A stretch of DNA of 64,000 nt from Artemia franciscana (taxonomy: Eukaryota > Arthropoda > Branchiopoda > Anostraca > Artemiidae). Below the pieces are notes generated by a model. That model was not told where the DNA came from. It did not search any database and saw only the letters and a list, made by a program, of their open reading frames with translations. Below are positions 35,441 to 46,215 of the stretch, piece after piece (positions within the stretch are counted from its first letter, which is position 1; the number at the start of each line of letters is the position of its first letter). The DNA lies in the NCBI RefSeq assembly GCF_032884065.1, contig NC_088883.1, positions 21,467,393-21,531,392 of the forward strand. The letters run 5' to 3'. The translations under genes were made by a program, and so were the position numbers.

Positions 35441-37339
35441 GATGGGAATTAAAAAATCATTGTACTTCCTTTGAATTGTTGTGTCATTAGGAAGATACCT
35501 CCTATTTGAGGCTCGTTCTCATGTGTAATAGAGTCACTAGGGTTGTATCTTGCTATATGATCAACGATTATAGTTCTATCTATTTTACTAGCTTTTCAAT
35601 GTCTTCCTTATTTTGTCACATGCATTAGATGTCATTGCATCTTTGTCAACATCTGCTAAGGTGTCGTAAATGAGTCAGTTTTCTCCTTAAAAAAAACGTA
35701 AAGTTGTGAGAAAAAACCATTTAGCCTGCATACTCTAATTCTGTTTTGTTCTCTGTCAGTAAACGAGTTGTTTCTTGTTTCTGAAGCTCCTCATCATCTA
35801 TTAACTGGTAGCTTCACAGCACATAACATAATGAATCCCTTCTAGCAAAATTTTTTCCCCCAAGTTCAGCATTCATCTTCTTGTGCTGATCTTCTGAAAA
35901 ATCATCGCAAGGTACACGCTGAGGGTGGTTTTCTCTTACCTTCTTAGCTCAGATAAGGTTTTCCCGTTGAGATTTTATACTGTTCAATATTTAGTTCTTT
36001 TTACCTCTTCTTCTTCATACCTTCATCTGGTTCTTTTTGTTCTCCTTCAATATTGATATTGTTGTTTTGTGTTATTACATTTGAGTTTTTGGTATATTCA
36101 GAATTTCAAACTTAAAAGGCCCCAAATCCTTACAGTTTTTCTTTTATTTTACTTTTAAAGGCCCTAAGTGTGAAACACTTTTGGATTTAGGGTACTTTAG
36201 CTATTAGTTGGTACCTAGGGCCTTCCATAATCAAAAATGGTCTCTAAATGGAGTTAGTGCCTTCATAAATTATATTGTTACTTGCTTATTTATGGGAGTA
36301 GGGCATCATATTTTAAACAAGAACTGCACATTTCTATTCTAAAAAAAAACTTTTTTCTAATTTAAAAAAAAATTAAATTGAAAAATTTGGAGTTGAGCAT
36401 CTCAACATATGAGGGCAGATAAACCGCCAGGGCAAATCTTGGGGATGCCTTTGGGGAGAAAAGAGGCTAGTTCCCCTCCATTCTACTTTGCCACTTAAAC
36501 TTCACATTTTTGGTCAAATGAGCCCTCTTCTGATCTTCAAGGACCCTTGTTTTGATATAATCATCCCTGAAGAACACTTATGGTTAGTTTTATTTAATTT
36601 ACATATATACAGAACTAGTCAGAAGGGAGAGACCAGTGGAGGGTGGAGTATAGTTTATATATAGTCCCGAGGGCCGTATCCAGGACTTTTGTTGGGGGAG
36701 GGGGGTGTCAAAAAAACTTTGAAAGACACAAAAAAGGTGTTTAGCACCTAGACCCCAGCCTATGGCCATAGTATTTGGATTTAACCCTTGACCTGTGTTT
36801 ATAGTTAATTCTGCTTCTAGGACAGAAATCACAAAGAGACAAAATATACTCTTTGATCCTGTATTCAATGTCATTTCCAAATGTTACAGTGTTAGCAATT
36901 GCATTCCAGCTCCAATTGCATTCCAGCTCCACAAAATTTGCAGATTTTTTCTTTTTTAAATTGGCTTTGTTTGCAATCTTGCAATTTTTTATATTTGCAA
37001 ATTGGCTTTAGTTGTATGAGAAATAAGCACAAAAAATCCAACTTGTGTATATAGCTTAGAACTACTTCTGTCCACATCAGGGGGAAAGGGTTGGGACACA
37101 ATCCCAATAGTAGTATTTGTCAAAATTCAGAAAGGGAATTGAGTGAGTAATAAAAATATTTTTTCTATTTTGTATACAATATTTGTCTTAGCCGAAAAGC
37201 TAACCATTATTTGTTTAGAAGAAGCTATAAGGTATATTGTTAAAAGTGTTTTCAACATAAGACAGGTAAAACACCTGTTTTTAAAGAATTAACTGATAAA
37301 GGTAGGAACACGAAAAATAGGCTCTTATTCCCTTATAAA
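35441..37339. other. Unassigned intron 1 sequence
   Basis: No coding, RNA or element signature recognised; A/T runs around 36330-36380 and a poly-G-rich stretch near 36695. Confidence 0.45.
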
Positions 37340-37344
37340 AACTA

Positions 37345-37690
37345 TATGGTCCGACTTCGTCAGCAACGAGAAGCTTCTGCAGCTCACAAAGTTGTCTTGG
37401 TTTTCGACTCAAGCAGCCGAGCGAACCTTACGATAGATCGGGCACCTGCTTCGAATGCCACCACATCTACCCGCAAAGACGATCTACAACTTCGACCCTA
37501 TCAAAGTCGGTTGGAAGTGACCTCGTGGCCGACCAAAGAAACGTTGTTCCGACAGCCTGTCCGAGTTCTTGACGATGGCAAACATCAGACAGGGCGAAGA
37601 GCAAATACTCGCCATGGACCAAAGTGGATGGAAGAGGCAGACGTCAATCTCTACGCCGAGCAGTGCCCGGCAGGAGACTTAAGTCAAGTA
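37345..37690 (+). pseudogene. LINE RT C-terminal tail (endonuclease-reverse transcriptase type)
   Basis: The frame that matters reads LR*IGHLLRMPPHLPAKTIYN...FDPIKVGWK*PRGRPKKRCSDS and on to FLTMANIRQGEEQ, with two internal stops. The GHxLRMP...PRGRPKxRW pattern is the familiar C-terminal end of RTE/R2-like non-LTR reverse transcriptases. The longer open frame on the same strand (117 codons) is a shadow. The fragment is GC-richer than its surroundings, suggesting a more recent arrival than neighbouring intron DNA. Confidence 0.8.
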
Positions 37691-38334
37691 AGTATATGAA
37701 CTATATGTAGATTGTAATAAGGTTTATCAATGTAGAATAACAATAACCAAAGTTAACAGGAAGTCACTGTTCTACTAGGCTAGTGAAAAACTTCAGCTCT
37801 ACAACTTGAAATTCTGTTCAAGTTTGTCTTAGAATTTGGTTCAAGTTTTGAAAACCTTACTTTTCTGAGAAATGCAAATTTAATGTACCGATAAGTCGCT
37901 TGGGAAATGACTTCTTGGCAAAAATTAAAAATTAGGGTACAGACACCATTCTCCAGCAGGAACTTCAATTGTGGATTATTGTGATAAAACTAAATGAAAA
38001 ACTACTCAGTTATTTACTGTCATATGAATAATATTGTTCTTTTTTATTTATCTACTTCTTCTGCTTCTAAATGTGTCAATATTATGCATCAAATGCATCG
38101 GATTTCTGGAAAAAAAAACATATCCGTACAGTATACTAAGAATATGTTCCCAGGAAATAATGCACTCAGACCACTAAGCACTGAAAAAGACAACCAATAA
38201 ATGCATAAGCCATTTGATATAAATGCCCCAGAGGAAGCAACGGCTGAATTTTTGTCTTTGCAAATCACCATATAATAGGCAGTTTCAGATAGTTAGTCTA
38301 GACACAAGGGGAAGATATTGAATAAGGACTGTTT

Positions 38335-39200
38335 GAGAGCAGTCACTACTTGAATCCTAGAGATAACTGTAGACTTAATTCAGTCCCAGACAAAACTTGT
38401 TCAGCTATTGTCTCTTTAGTTGATTTTTGTGTACTTACGGAAAGGGAGGTGTCACTGTATAGGTTTATTTATATCATTTATTAATACTGTATTTCATATA
38501 TTAGTTTTTTTTAAGTTAATTCTAATGGCTTGTTTGATAAGCAAAATGGATTATTGGGGTAATTAAATGACACTTGTCCTGTAGATGAAAGAGTGCATTT
38601 TCATGTTTACTTTCAGACATTTTTATTCTTATTCTTAATCTATTTATTTATTCTTATTGTAGAACAGGCCAATATGGAAAAAATTGTTTTCACTGAAATA
38701 TATTGAGCAGTAGTTTTCACTATTTATTCAAATGGACCATTCAAAGCTAGCCATGTCTTAATGGTAAAAAAGTGTCATTTGTAAATATCCCATGGCATGT
38801 GAAGATGGCTGAAAATTACCATGAATATTGTCTTAAACCAGTCTAAAAAAGAAATTTATTTGGAAATTAGCCATTCTTTCATTGTTTTAATCAAATTTTC
38901 TTGTTAAGCTAGAGTTAGGCTAATAATTGGGCATCAGTCATGATTTGCAAGGTTTTCAAAAATACTATTCGGTTCTTGAAGTTGTTCATAACAAAACCAA
39001 GAAGAAACTGAAAATTAGAAGTTTAATTAATTTTATGAATGTTATATATGATAATGTTATATACTCACTTTTTCAATAAGTACACAAAAATTAACTATAA
39101 GTACACAAAAATTAACTAGAGAGACAAAAGCTGAACTAAGTTCTGCCTGGGACTGTTTCAAGTCTATAGTTATTTCTAGGATTCAAGTAGTAACTCATAT
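38335..39200. mobile_element. Foldback element F3
   Basis: Left arm 38335-38440 (ACTACTTGAATCCTAGAGAT, AGTCCCAGACAAAACTTG, GTTGATTTTTGTGTACTTA) pairs with right arm 39070-39200 (reverse complement). The right arm has a small internal tandem of AAGTACACAAAAATTAACTA. About 0.63 kb of noncoding sequence separates the arms. No transposase, so a non-autonomous foldback/MITE-like element. Confidence 0.78.
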
Positions 39201-39229
39201 ACATAATAAAAATATGCGAATATAGAAGT

Positions 39230-39720
39230 TCGTTATGTAAGTTAATTTGTAAGTTACATATATTTATTACAAATAAAAACGTTGGTAAATAAAATTAAAA
39301 GTTCCAAAAAAAAATAACCAAAAAAATTGGAGGGCAACTATGCCTCCTCTCCTGCCCCTTTTTTCTCAAAATCGTCCCATCCAAACTTTGAGAAAAGCAT
39401 TTAGCCAAAAAAATTCAAATTAATATACAAATTTCATTTGAATTATTGATATATGGTGAGCCAAAATCAAAACCTGCATTAATTCAAAAACGTTCAGAAA
39501 TCCAATTAAAAAAAAAAAAACAAGTAACAAACAGAAATTATTCCCTATATGAAAGGGGCTGTCCCATCCTAAACGCCCTGCTCTTTACGCTAGTGTTTGA
39601 CTCTTTCTCACTAATCTTCTTTTTAAAGCAATAAAAAACTTTAGCCTAAGGGGACAGCCCCTTCATATACGGAATAATTTATGTTTGTTTTAAGTTTTAA
39701 TGTTGCTCCTTACTTACAAG
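39230..39720 (-). repeat. Foldback family F5, copy 1
   Basis: Reverse-orientation relative of 58860-59420: GGAGGGCAACTATGCCTCCT, CAAAATCGTCC, GTGAGCCAAAATCAAAACCTGC, then a palindromic part around a CTCTTTACGCTA...TTTAGCC core with GGGGCTGTCC/GGACAGCCCC arms and TTGCTCCTTACTTAC end. Confidence 0.75.
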
Positions 39721-40299
39721 GCAGGCTTGGCATGTGCATATTTAAGGGGGCGCCACTACCCTTAGAGCCTTCAATTTACACTAGGTATTAGGGCTTTTCA
39801 GTCTAACTTACCCCTGGTATTTCGACTTTTCAGCTCACCTAACACTAGAAACTATTATGATTCATTGCATAAATTACATAAAGTAAAAATACTTTTCACC
39901 TTTAACTTAAAAATGGTCACCCAAAGCTGAAACAAATTTTTAATTTCTTGTAGTAATAACACTGATAACACATTGCAGGTAAAGAACAGCTATATATAGA
40001 TTTATAATATTACAATGAAAATACCAAACTTATTAAAGAAAAATTTACTGGTTCCAATCTGATTAAAGCCCAAGACCCAGTCACAATAGTAAAACAAATG
40101 AAAATTTTCGTTAATGACAATAGGTTGAAATCTAAGACATTGGGTGGTCTTGGACTTTATGGATGCAGCACAAGAAAGGATCCTGCAAGAAAGGTAATGA
40201 AGACTGAAAAAGGAACTTGACAGGTTGGAAAATATAGGGAATAATAGAAAAAGTAAATAAAAACTACTGAATCAGTAAATGTAACATTGCTAGCAGAAA

Positions 40300-42170
40300 A
40301 AAAAACATGGGTGTTAGACTCTTCATTGACCCAGCTGATCTTAACAAAGCTATTAGCCACTCTTATAACCCCAATCCAACTTTTGAAGATGCAATTATGG
40401 AACAAAGTTCAACTAACTACTTCTCAAAGTTAGATGCTATCTCTGGCTACTTGTCACTCACTCTTTCTGAAAGTGCATCAGATTTTACCACATTCATCAT
40501 AATTTATAGAATATATCACTGCAAGCAATATTTATTTGGCTTGATATCTCCACAGGATGAGTTCCAGCAAGTGATGGAAGAAACTTTTCAAGGGCTAGAG
40601 GGTCTTGAAAAATTGTAGAAAAACCTTTTTATGTATAGAACCACCTGATGAGAACATGAAAGATGACTTGGAGCAATACTAGAAAGAGCAAAAATGACAT
40701 ATTTGAAGTTTAACAGAGCAAAATGCAAGTTTTCTGTCCAATCAGTCTACTACTTTGGTCATGTTATTAGCAGTGCAGGTATTAAACTTGACCCTGAAAA
40801 ATTGCAAATAATCAATGAGATGCCTATACCAAAATCCAAGGACAAGCTTCTAAATCTCTTGGATATGCTGAACTTCCTATCCAGGTATATCCCAAATCTT
40901 GCAACTCAATGTCAACCACTGAGAAACCAGTTCATATTAACTGAATTTGATTGGAAGGACTTTCCCACCACCTGCTTAAAGCATATAAAAGGACTATAGT
41001 CATAAACTTGGCTTTCTTTGATAGTTCCAGCCAGACTCTAAACTCAAAACATGGACTCTGAGCCCTAATATCAATAAACAGGAAAGTTTTTGCATGTGCA
41101 TCAAGTTCACTGAGTAAGTAAGAGCAGAATTATTCTCAACTGGAAAAAGAATTGTTTGCTATTGTCTATTGGTGCTGTCATTTTCATCATTTACATTTAT
41201 GGAGGAAGAGTGCAAGTCATCACAGATCATTCACCCCTCAAAACAGTGCTCACAAAACTTCTCAATACAACTTCATCAAGAATTCAATGCCTTATTATGT
41301 ATATCCAGAAGAACAACCTTATTTTCAAAAATAGGGCTGGTAAAGAAATCCCAGTTGCAGTTGCATTATCAAGACTTCATTTGCCAGATGCAGATGAACA
41401 CATGCATGAAGAAATTAAAATATTTTTACAGTCATTCATTAAAGCTCTACCTGCTACAGACAGCAAAGTGGAGGAAAAAAGGCAAAAGACTACCATAGAT
41501 GACAAAATGAAAGTACTGCTAAAGATTATTCAGAAAATCATGCTCAAACACAATACTGGAATATTTTCAGGACTTTTCAATACACAATGGTTTAATCTTT
41601 AAAGGCTCCAAAGGTTTCATCCCTACCATTTTACAAGAAATTATTTTAAAGGTGTGGCACACCTCACAGTTGGGTGCAGACAAAACAAAGCAGATAACTC
41701 AAATGATAATCTTCTGGCCCAACATAGGAAAAGACATTGAGATATTTATCCAAAAGTGCAATGTCTGCATTCATACAAAAGCCAACAACCAAAAAGACCC
41801 AATGATTTGAACACCACTTCCAGTCCTACCTTTGCAACACCTGGGGTGCTACCTGCTAGAGTAGAATGGCAAACACTATATCATAACTATTGACTATTGT
41901 GGCAGATACATTGATGTGGATAGTTTAGCCTCTACAACCACTGCCAAATTGGTCACTAAGCTGAAAGGACAATTTGCTCACTATGGTATTCCAGCCATCC
42001 TGACCTCAGATAATGGGCCCCAATTCAACTCCATGGAATTTGATCTATTCACAAAAGACAGGGATATCAAACACAACACATCTAGCCCCTACCACCCCAT
42101 GTCAGATGGACTTGTAGAAAAAAGAGCATGCAGACTTAGAAAAAAACTGTCAATGAATCTATGTTAAGTG
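40300..42170 (+). pseudogene. Gypsy pol pseudogene (RT, RNase H, integrase)
   Basis: RT begins LFIDPADLNKAI, then FSKLDAISGYLSLTL (first catalytic Asp) and FGLISPQDEFQQVM. The YxDD box region (about 40612-40640) is replaced by an IVEKPF-like sequence and stops, so the RT is dead. It continues with LKFNRAKCKFSV and VYYFGHVISSAGI. RNase H: ELFAIVYWC, then VITDHSPLKTVL. Integrase: KCNVCIHTKANNQ with a preceding His pattern, IDYCGRYIDVDS, LTSDNGPQFNSMEF and HHP-like SPYHPMSDGLVEK. At least six frame breaks or stops. Confidence 0.84.
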
Positions 42171-42901
42171 GACAAGATTTGAATATTGGCCTACTTGAAT
42201 AACATAACACACATGTGGATGGAATGGCAGCATCAGCCCAGCTGCTCACAAGTTACCAGCTGCAATCAGTACTCCCCATCACAGAAAGGGCCTAGAAAAA
42301 CAACTAGTGCCTGGGAACAAGTTTCTGGCATATAGAAAACAAAGCAGAGCACACCAAAAAGATTATTACAATGCAAATGCCAAACCCCTGCATGAAATAC
42401 AAGTAGGATCAAAAGTACATCTCCAGTAAAGGCCAAACAGTCCTTGGAAAAGAGAAAACATAGTTGAAATTTCCCTTCAATAATAATCATACATCTGTCA
42501 TCAGTTTCTTACTGATGATAGATCATCTATCTGGCACAACAGAGTCAAAATATCTCACAGAAAAGAAGAAAGCTGAGAAGCATCTCAAAGAAGACATGAA
42601 AGTGAGCCAGATGAAAACTCTCAGCCAGACAGAACTATAACTGGAACTAACACTTTCCACAGCCCAGCTTCCACCAAATTAACCAGCAAAGCTGATTACA
42701 TGAATTTCAATCCAACATAAGACAAAGAAAAGAAAAATCATCTTTGCATGCAAGTGGAAGAGCATAACAACAGCCAAGAGCATCACCTATAATCACCACA
42801 TATAAGTGGAACTCATCAAACAAGATCTTGCAAATCTGTAATTAAATCCAAGAGGTTGAATCTCTGAAGATTAAGAGTATTATTTCTTCAGAAAAGGGGG
42901 G

Positions 42902-42960
42902 ATGTAGTACCTTGCTATGATTTGCTTGCCTTAGTGAATTAGTTGCTGATTTTCTTATTA
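42902..42960 (+). repeat. Start of Gypsy 3' LTR (truncated)
   Basis: TGTAGTACCTTGCTATGATT directly after the polypurine tract GAAAAGGGGGGA. TG is the universal retroviral-type LTR start. The matching LTR end was not found. Confidence 0.6.
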
Positions 42961-43135
42961 TTTTAAATAATAGGTTTAAATTAATAAAAATAAATAAATA
43001 TATAAATAATATTAATATTATTTTATTTATAAATATTTATAAATAAAATATTATTATTTAAAAATAATATTTATTAATAATATTATTATTTATAAATATT
43101 ATTTTATAAATAATAAAATAAATTAATAGTTTAAA
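42955..43135. repeat. AT-only low-complexity block
   Basis: Imperfect palindromic AT sequence built from TAAATAATATTAATATTATTT-like units; interrupts the Gypsy LTR. Confidence 0.88.
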
Positions 43136-43429
43136 TTTGTCTGTTTGTGCTATTTGCTTACTTGTTGATCAGGCTATATTATGTTACAGGTGCTTGGGTC
43201 ATATTAAACAATTAAATATACCTAACATCTACAATAAGTAAACATTGATGAATTGCACATTCAGCAGTCAAATTTATTTAAAAGTTGAAGCAAAATAGTA
43301 ATAGGTTTACTTGTTTGACAATATTTGAAAAATATATGGTATGTTCTGCTTAAAATGAATAGAAATTGTTTAAAAAAAGAGTTAAACCCATTCCACAAAC
43401 ATTTAGAATAGGCTAGGGTCTAAAAAAAG

Positions 43430-43875
43430 GAGCTGATTTCAAGAAGTTTATTATCATTGCATTTGATTTATTGGCATCTGCTTTCATAATACTTGTTTAT
43501 ACCCTGTACTAACCTATAATTTTTTTTGTTGAGTTTTACACACTAGCCTACATTTTTCTAGGCTAGGCCTATCTGCCATTGAATATTTAGATAGTTTATT
43601 ATTTATTAGCAATTTGAAGTTTAGCATAATTAAGTCAACCCAGTCTAAATCAACAGGAGCAGATTTCAAGAAGTTTACTATCATTGCATTTGATTTAGTG
43701 GCATCTGCTTTCATAATGCTTCTTTATACCATGTAATAATGCATATTTTGTTGTTGAGCATAACAGACTGTATTTGTTCAGGCTGGGCCTATCTTACATT
43801 GCAGATGCAGATGATTTATTACTTATTAGTGATTCTAAATTTAGCATAATTAAGTCAACCCAGTCTGTTTCTAAG
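43430..43875 (+). repeat. Direct duplication, period about 228 bp
   Basis: Both units (from 43430 and 43658) carry GATTTCAAGAAGTTTA-TATC, ATTGCATTTGATTTA, GGCATCTGCTTTCATAAT and TTTAGCATAATTAAGTCAAC. Noncoding. Confidence 0.85.
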
Positions 43876-44021
43876 CTATTTGAAAAATACATTATGATTG
43901 ATGCTGGAAAGTGTGAATATTTAAAATATTAATGCCAAACACAAAAGCAGTGACTGAGTTGCTGCTTGGTATGTAGTTAAGCTAGGCCTAGTTCAAGGAC
44001 TGCATTGGCTTGGGAACCTCA

Positions 44022-44365
44022 CCCTTTGACAAATGAAAAAAATAGCATATATGCTTAAGCTTATATAAGAAGGTGCTATGCAATCTCTTTATAAATACAA
44101 ATATTTTTGCCATCTAGTTGGATAATTTGGACAATCCCTATAGCAATAATCAGATCTGTCTACTATTTGACATGACCATTGGCCCCAGAAAACTATTCCT
44201 TTTCTAGCTAGTTGACACATTTGATTATTGCCATAGGGATTGACTAAATTATCCAAATAGATGACAATAATATTTATATTTAGGCCTATAAGGAGATTGA
44301 ATAGTAGAACACCTTTTTATATAAGCTTATATGCTGTTTTGTTCTATTTGTCAAAGGGTGGACAT
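44022..44365. mobile_element. Foldback/MITE element F2
   Basis: Arms 44022-44150 and 44225-44360 are inverted copies: ACCCTTTGACAAATG, GCATATATGCTTAAGCTTAT, TTGGATAATTTGGACAATCC and CCTATAGCAATAATCA on the left appear reverse-complemented on the right. Loop about 75 bp. No frame of note. Confidence 0.85.
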
Positions 44366-44535
44366 CAAATGGCTTGGGATTAATATTTGCTCTGCTGTAT
44401 AAGCCATCTGTTCTGGTACATTTTTGCATATTTGGATTAAGCTTAAAGTAGGTCAAGCTGAAAATGTTCCACATAATGGATTTTTTTTTCTCTTAATACT
44501 GACATAAAATCAGCTCCTTACTTCAATAAAAAATC

Positions 44536-45172
44536 AGCTGCAGTAAAATTCTAGTTTAGATAATTTTGGCTATCTCAGAAAGGGGTTAGGTTAGGAAATG
44601 AGACATCCAGAGATGGGTCTAAATACTAAAATTTATCCCAAGAAGGTAATTTGAAGCACCTACCTCTACTCCCTCTCCCTCTAAAGGATCCTGACCTTGA
44701 TAACCTTTAAAAATATGTGTGCCATAAAAGTAAAACCTTGCAAAATAGATCTTCTGCTTGATTGAAGTACAACAAAATTATTTTCAGCGTCATAAATTTG
44801 CTCAATCCCAATCTATAAGGTGATAAAGATATGCAAATACATTTCCTAAATTTTGAAAAAAAAAATGATAAGGCTCAGAATTCTACTCAAATAACAGGAA
44901 TTACATTTCCAGAACTTAAGGCAGAGTAAAAGCAACTGGTAACTGAAAATTAAGGTAAAATGTTGTTATGTCAAAATTTCAATAAGTAATAGAACTTTCA
45001 TATAGATCAATTTCAGGGCCCTCTAGAGGGAGAAAGAGTGGAGGTAAGTACTTCAAAATACCTTCAAGGGGTAGACTTTAACCTTTAGACCCATCCCTGA
45101 AAGTTTCATTTTCCTAACCTAACCCCTTTCTGAGATATCCAAAAGTCAGTAAACTACAATTTTACCTAAGCT
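44536..45172. mobile_element. Foldback element F1
   Basis: About 165-bp inverted arms, 44536-44700 and 45010-45172 (ATCTCAGAAAGGGGTTAGGTTAGGA against its complement, then GATGGGTCTAAA, and CCTCTCCCTCTAAAGG against CCTCTAGAGGGAGA), around a 300-bp unique centre. A partial copy lies at 2970-3424. It ends about 190 bp from the exon 1 donor of SMSr. Confidence 0.85.
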
Positions 45173-45363
45173 GCCCTCCCCCCCCCCCCACTTCTTCACA
45201 AGATGCTGCATAAGCCATGAGGCCTAGTTTTAAAAAAAGTTTCATCACAATTTTATACTATTATTGTCTGCAAAGAGTAGGCCTAACCTATCCACTTTTA
45301 TGCTAATCTAACCTATTTTATGCTAAATCAAGCCATGAGAGACAGTTAACTAGCTTAACTAAC

Positions 45364-45525
45364 CTGTATTGCCAAATAAGGGCCCTTCAAATCAGATTCT
45401 GTCACCATTAAAAGAGCTCTTCCGTCAATTCTATGCTCTAGAAAAATAGGAGCGCTTGTGATATGTCCGTGTCCAACTAGCCATCTCTGTACATCATCAC
45501 AAGTCCATTCTAGGGCATGACTCAT
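45364..45525 (-). CDS. SAMD8: SMSr exon 1: start codon and SAM domain
   Basis: Fifty-four codons beginning MSHALEWTCDDVQRWL and ending at GCAATACAG followed by the donor GTTAGT. The Trp-Thr-Cys-x-Asp-Val start and the HRIDGRALLMVTESDL stretch are hallmark SAM-domain helices. The domain's last helix is supplied by exon 2 (VLGDIKRLTADIEQL), so the domain is split at a phase-0 intron. The start is supported by an in-frame TAA seven codons upstream and no earlier in-frame ATG after it. The SAM domain of this family drives homo-oligomerisation in the ER membrane. The exon was too interrupted by its donor to stand out as a long reading frame. The promoter should lie just right of base 45525 but no clear core element was recognised. 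Confidence 0.87.
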
Positions 45526-45984
45526 TTTTGGTATGCATGTGCTTTATTTTTAAATTTGCTTGGTTCCGCCAGTTGCAAGATACTATCTCCGCAGTAGACA
45601 AGGAAAAATATACCGTTCACTGGTTTCACTGTTAACACAACGGATGTTCAATCATAGCAGCGTTTGAATTAGTTTTTCTGAGATATAACGCAGTACTTCT
45701 TCACTTGATTTGTTCTCTGTCGGTATAGCAGGAATTCAGTAAGCTGATGGCAGGTTAATTCAGTATTTGCATATAATGATTGAATTAACGACGGTTCTTG
45801 ACTCTAAGACAGTCCGCTGCCTTCGAAATGCAGCTTATATTGACATTTTGCCGTTTTCCATATCAACACCATCGTGATAAATTCAAGCAAAAGATTCACA
45901 AATATAAGAGATATTGATGATATTATTGTTTAAGTGATGTTTTTGCATTAAAGAATGATAGGGATCATTGAGTCGGTTAATAAA

Positions 45985-46215
45985 AATTAATTACAATTAA
46001 TAACAATTAATAACAACTCAGCACAGAACCAAGCCACCTGAGGCTAACGCATCTGCAGACACTGCTTGTCAATCCTAATTTATTCAAAGCCACCCTCTTT
46101 ACCCCCCTCCTTATAAGTTCTAATTTGCCTTATATCTATTCAATGATATCCTCCCACCCCATTCAGGGACGACCTGTTTTTTATTTGACCCTAGATAGTT
46201 AGCCAATAAGAACGA
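45985..46215 (+). repeat. Dispersed repeat family D1, copy 3
   Basis: Begins after tandem AATTAATAAC units. Matches copy 2 over most of its length, including AGCACAGAACCAAGCCACCTG and CATTCAGGGACGACCTGTTT. It lies just upstream of the SMSr first exon, outside the coding part of the gene. Confidence 0.55.

Larger units (their letters stand above)
40000..42960 (+). mobile_element. Gypsy-type LTR retrotransposon remnant
   Basis: A decayed pol in the order RT, RNase H, zinc-binding H2C2, integrase core, then about 700 bp to a polypurine tract (AGAAAAGGGGGGA, about 42890-42902) and TGTAGTACC, the likely start of the 3' LTR. The LTR is cut off near 42960 by AT-only DNA. No 5' LTR, primer-binding site or gag was recognised, so the left boundary is approximate. 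Lies in SMSr intron 1 on the opposite strand. Confidence 0.82.

Noticed and set aside
37346..37699. 117-codon GC-rich frame followed by GTAAGT as a host exon
   Set aside because: Another frame of the same strand matches a LINE RT tail (PRGRPKKR), so this frame is a shadow.
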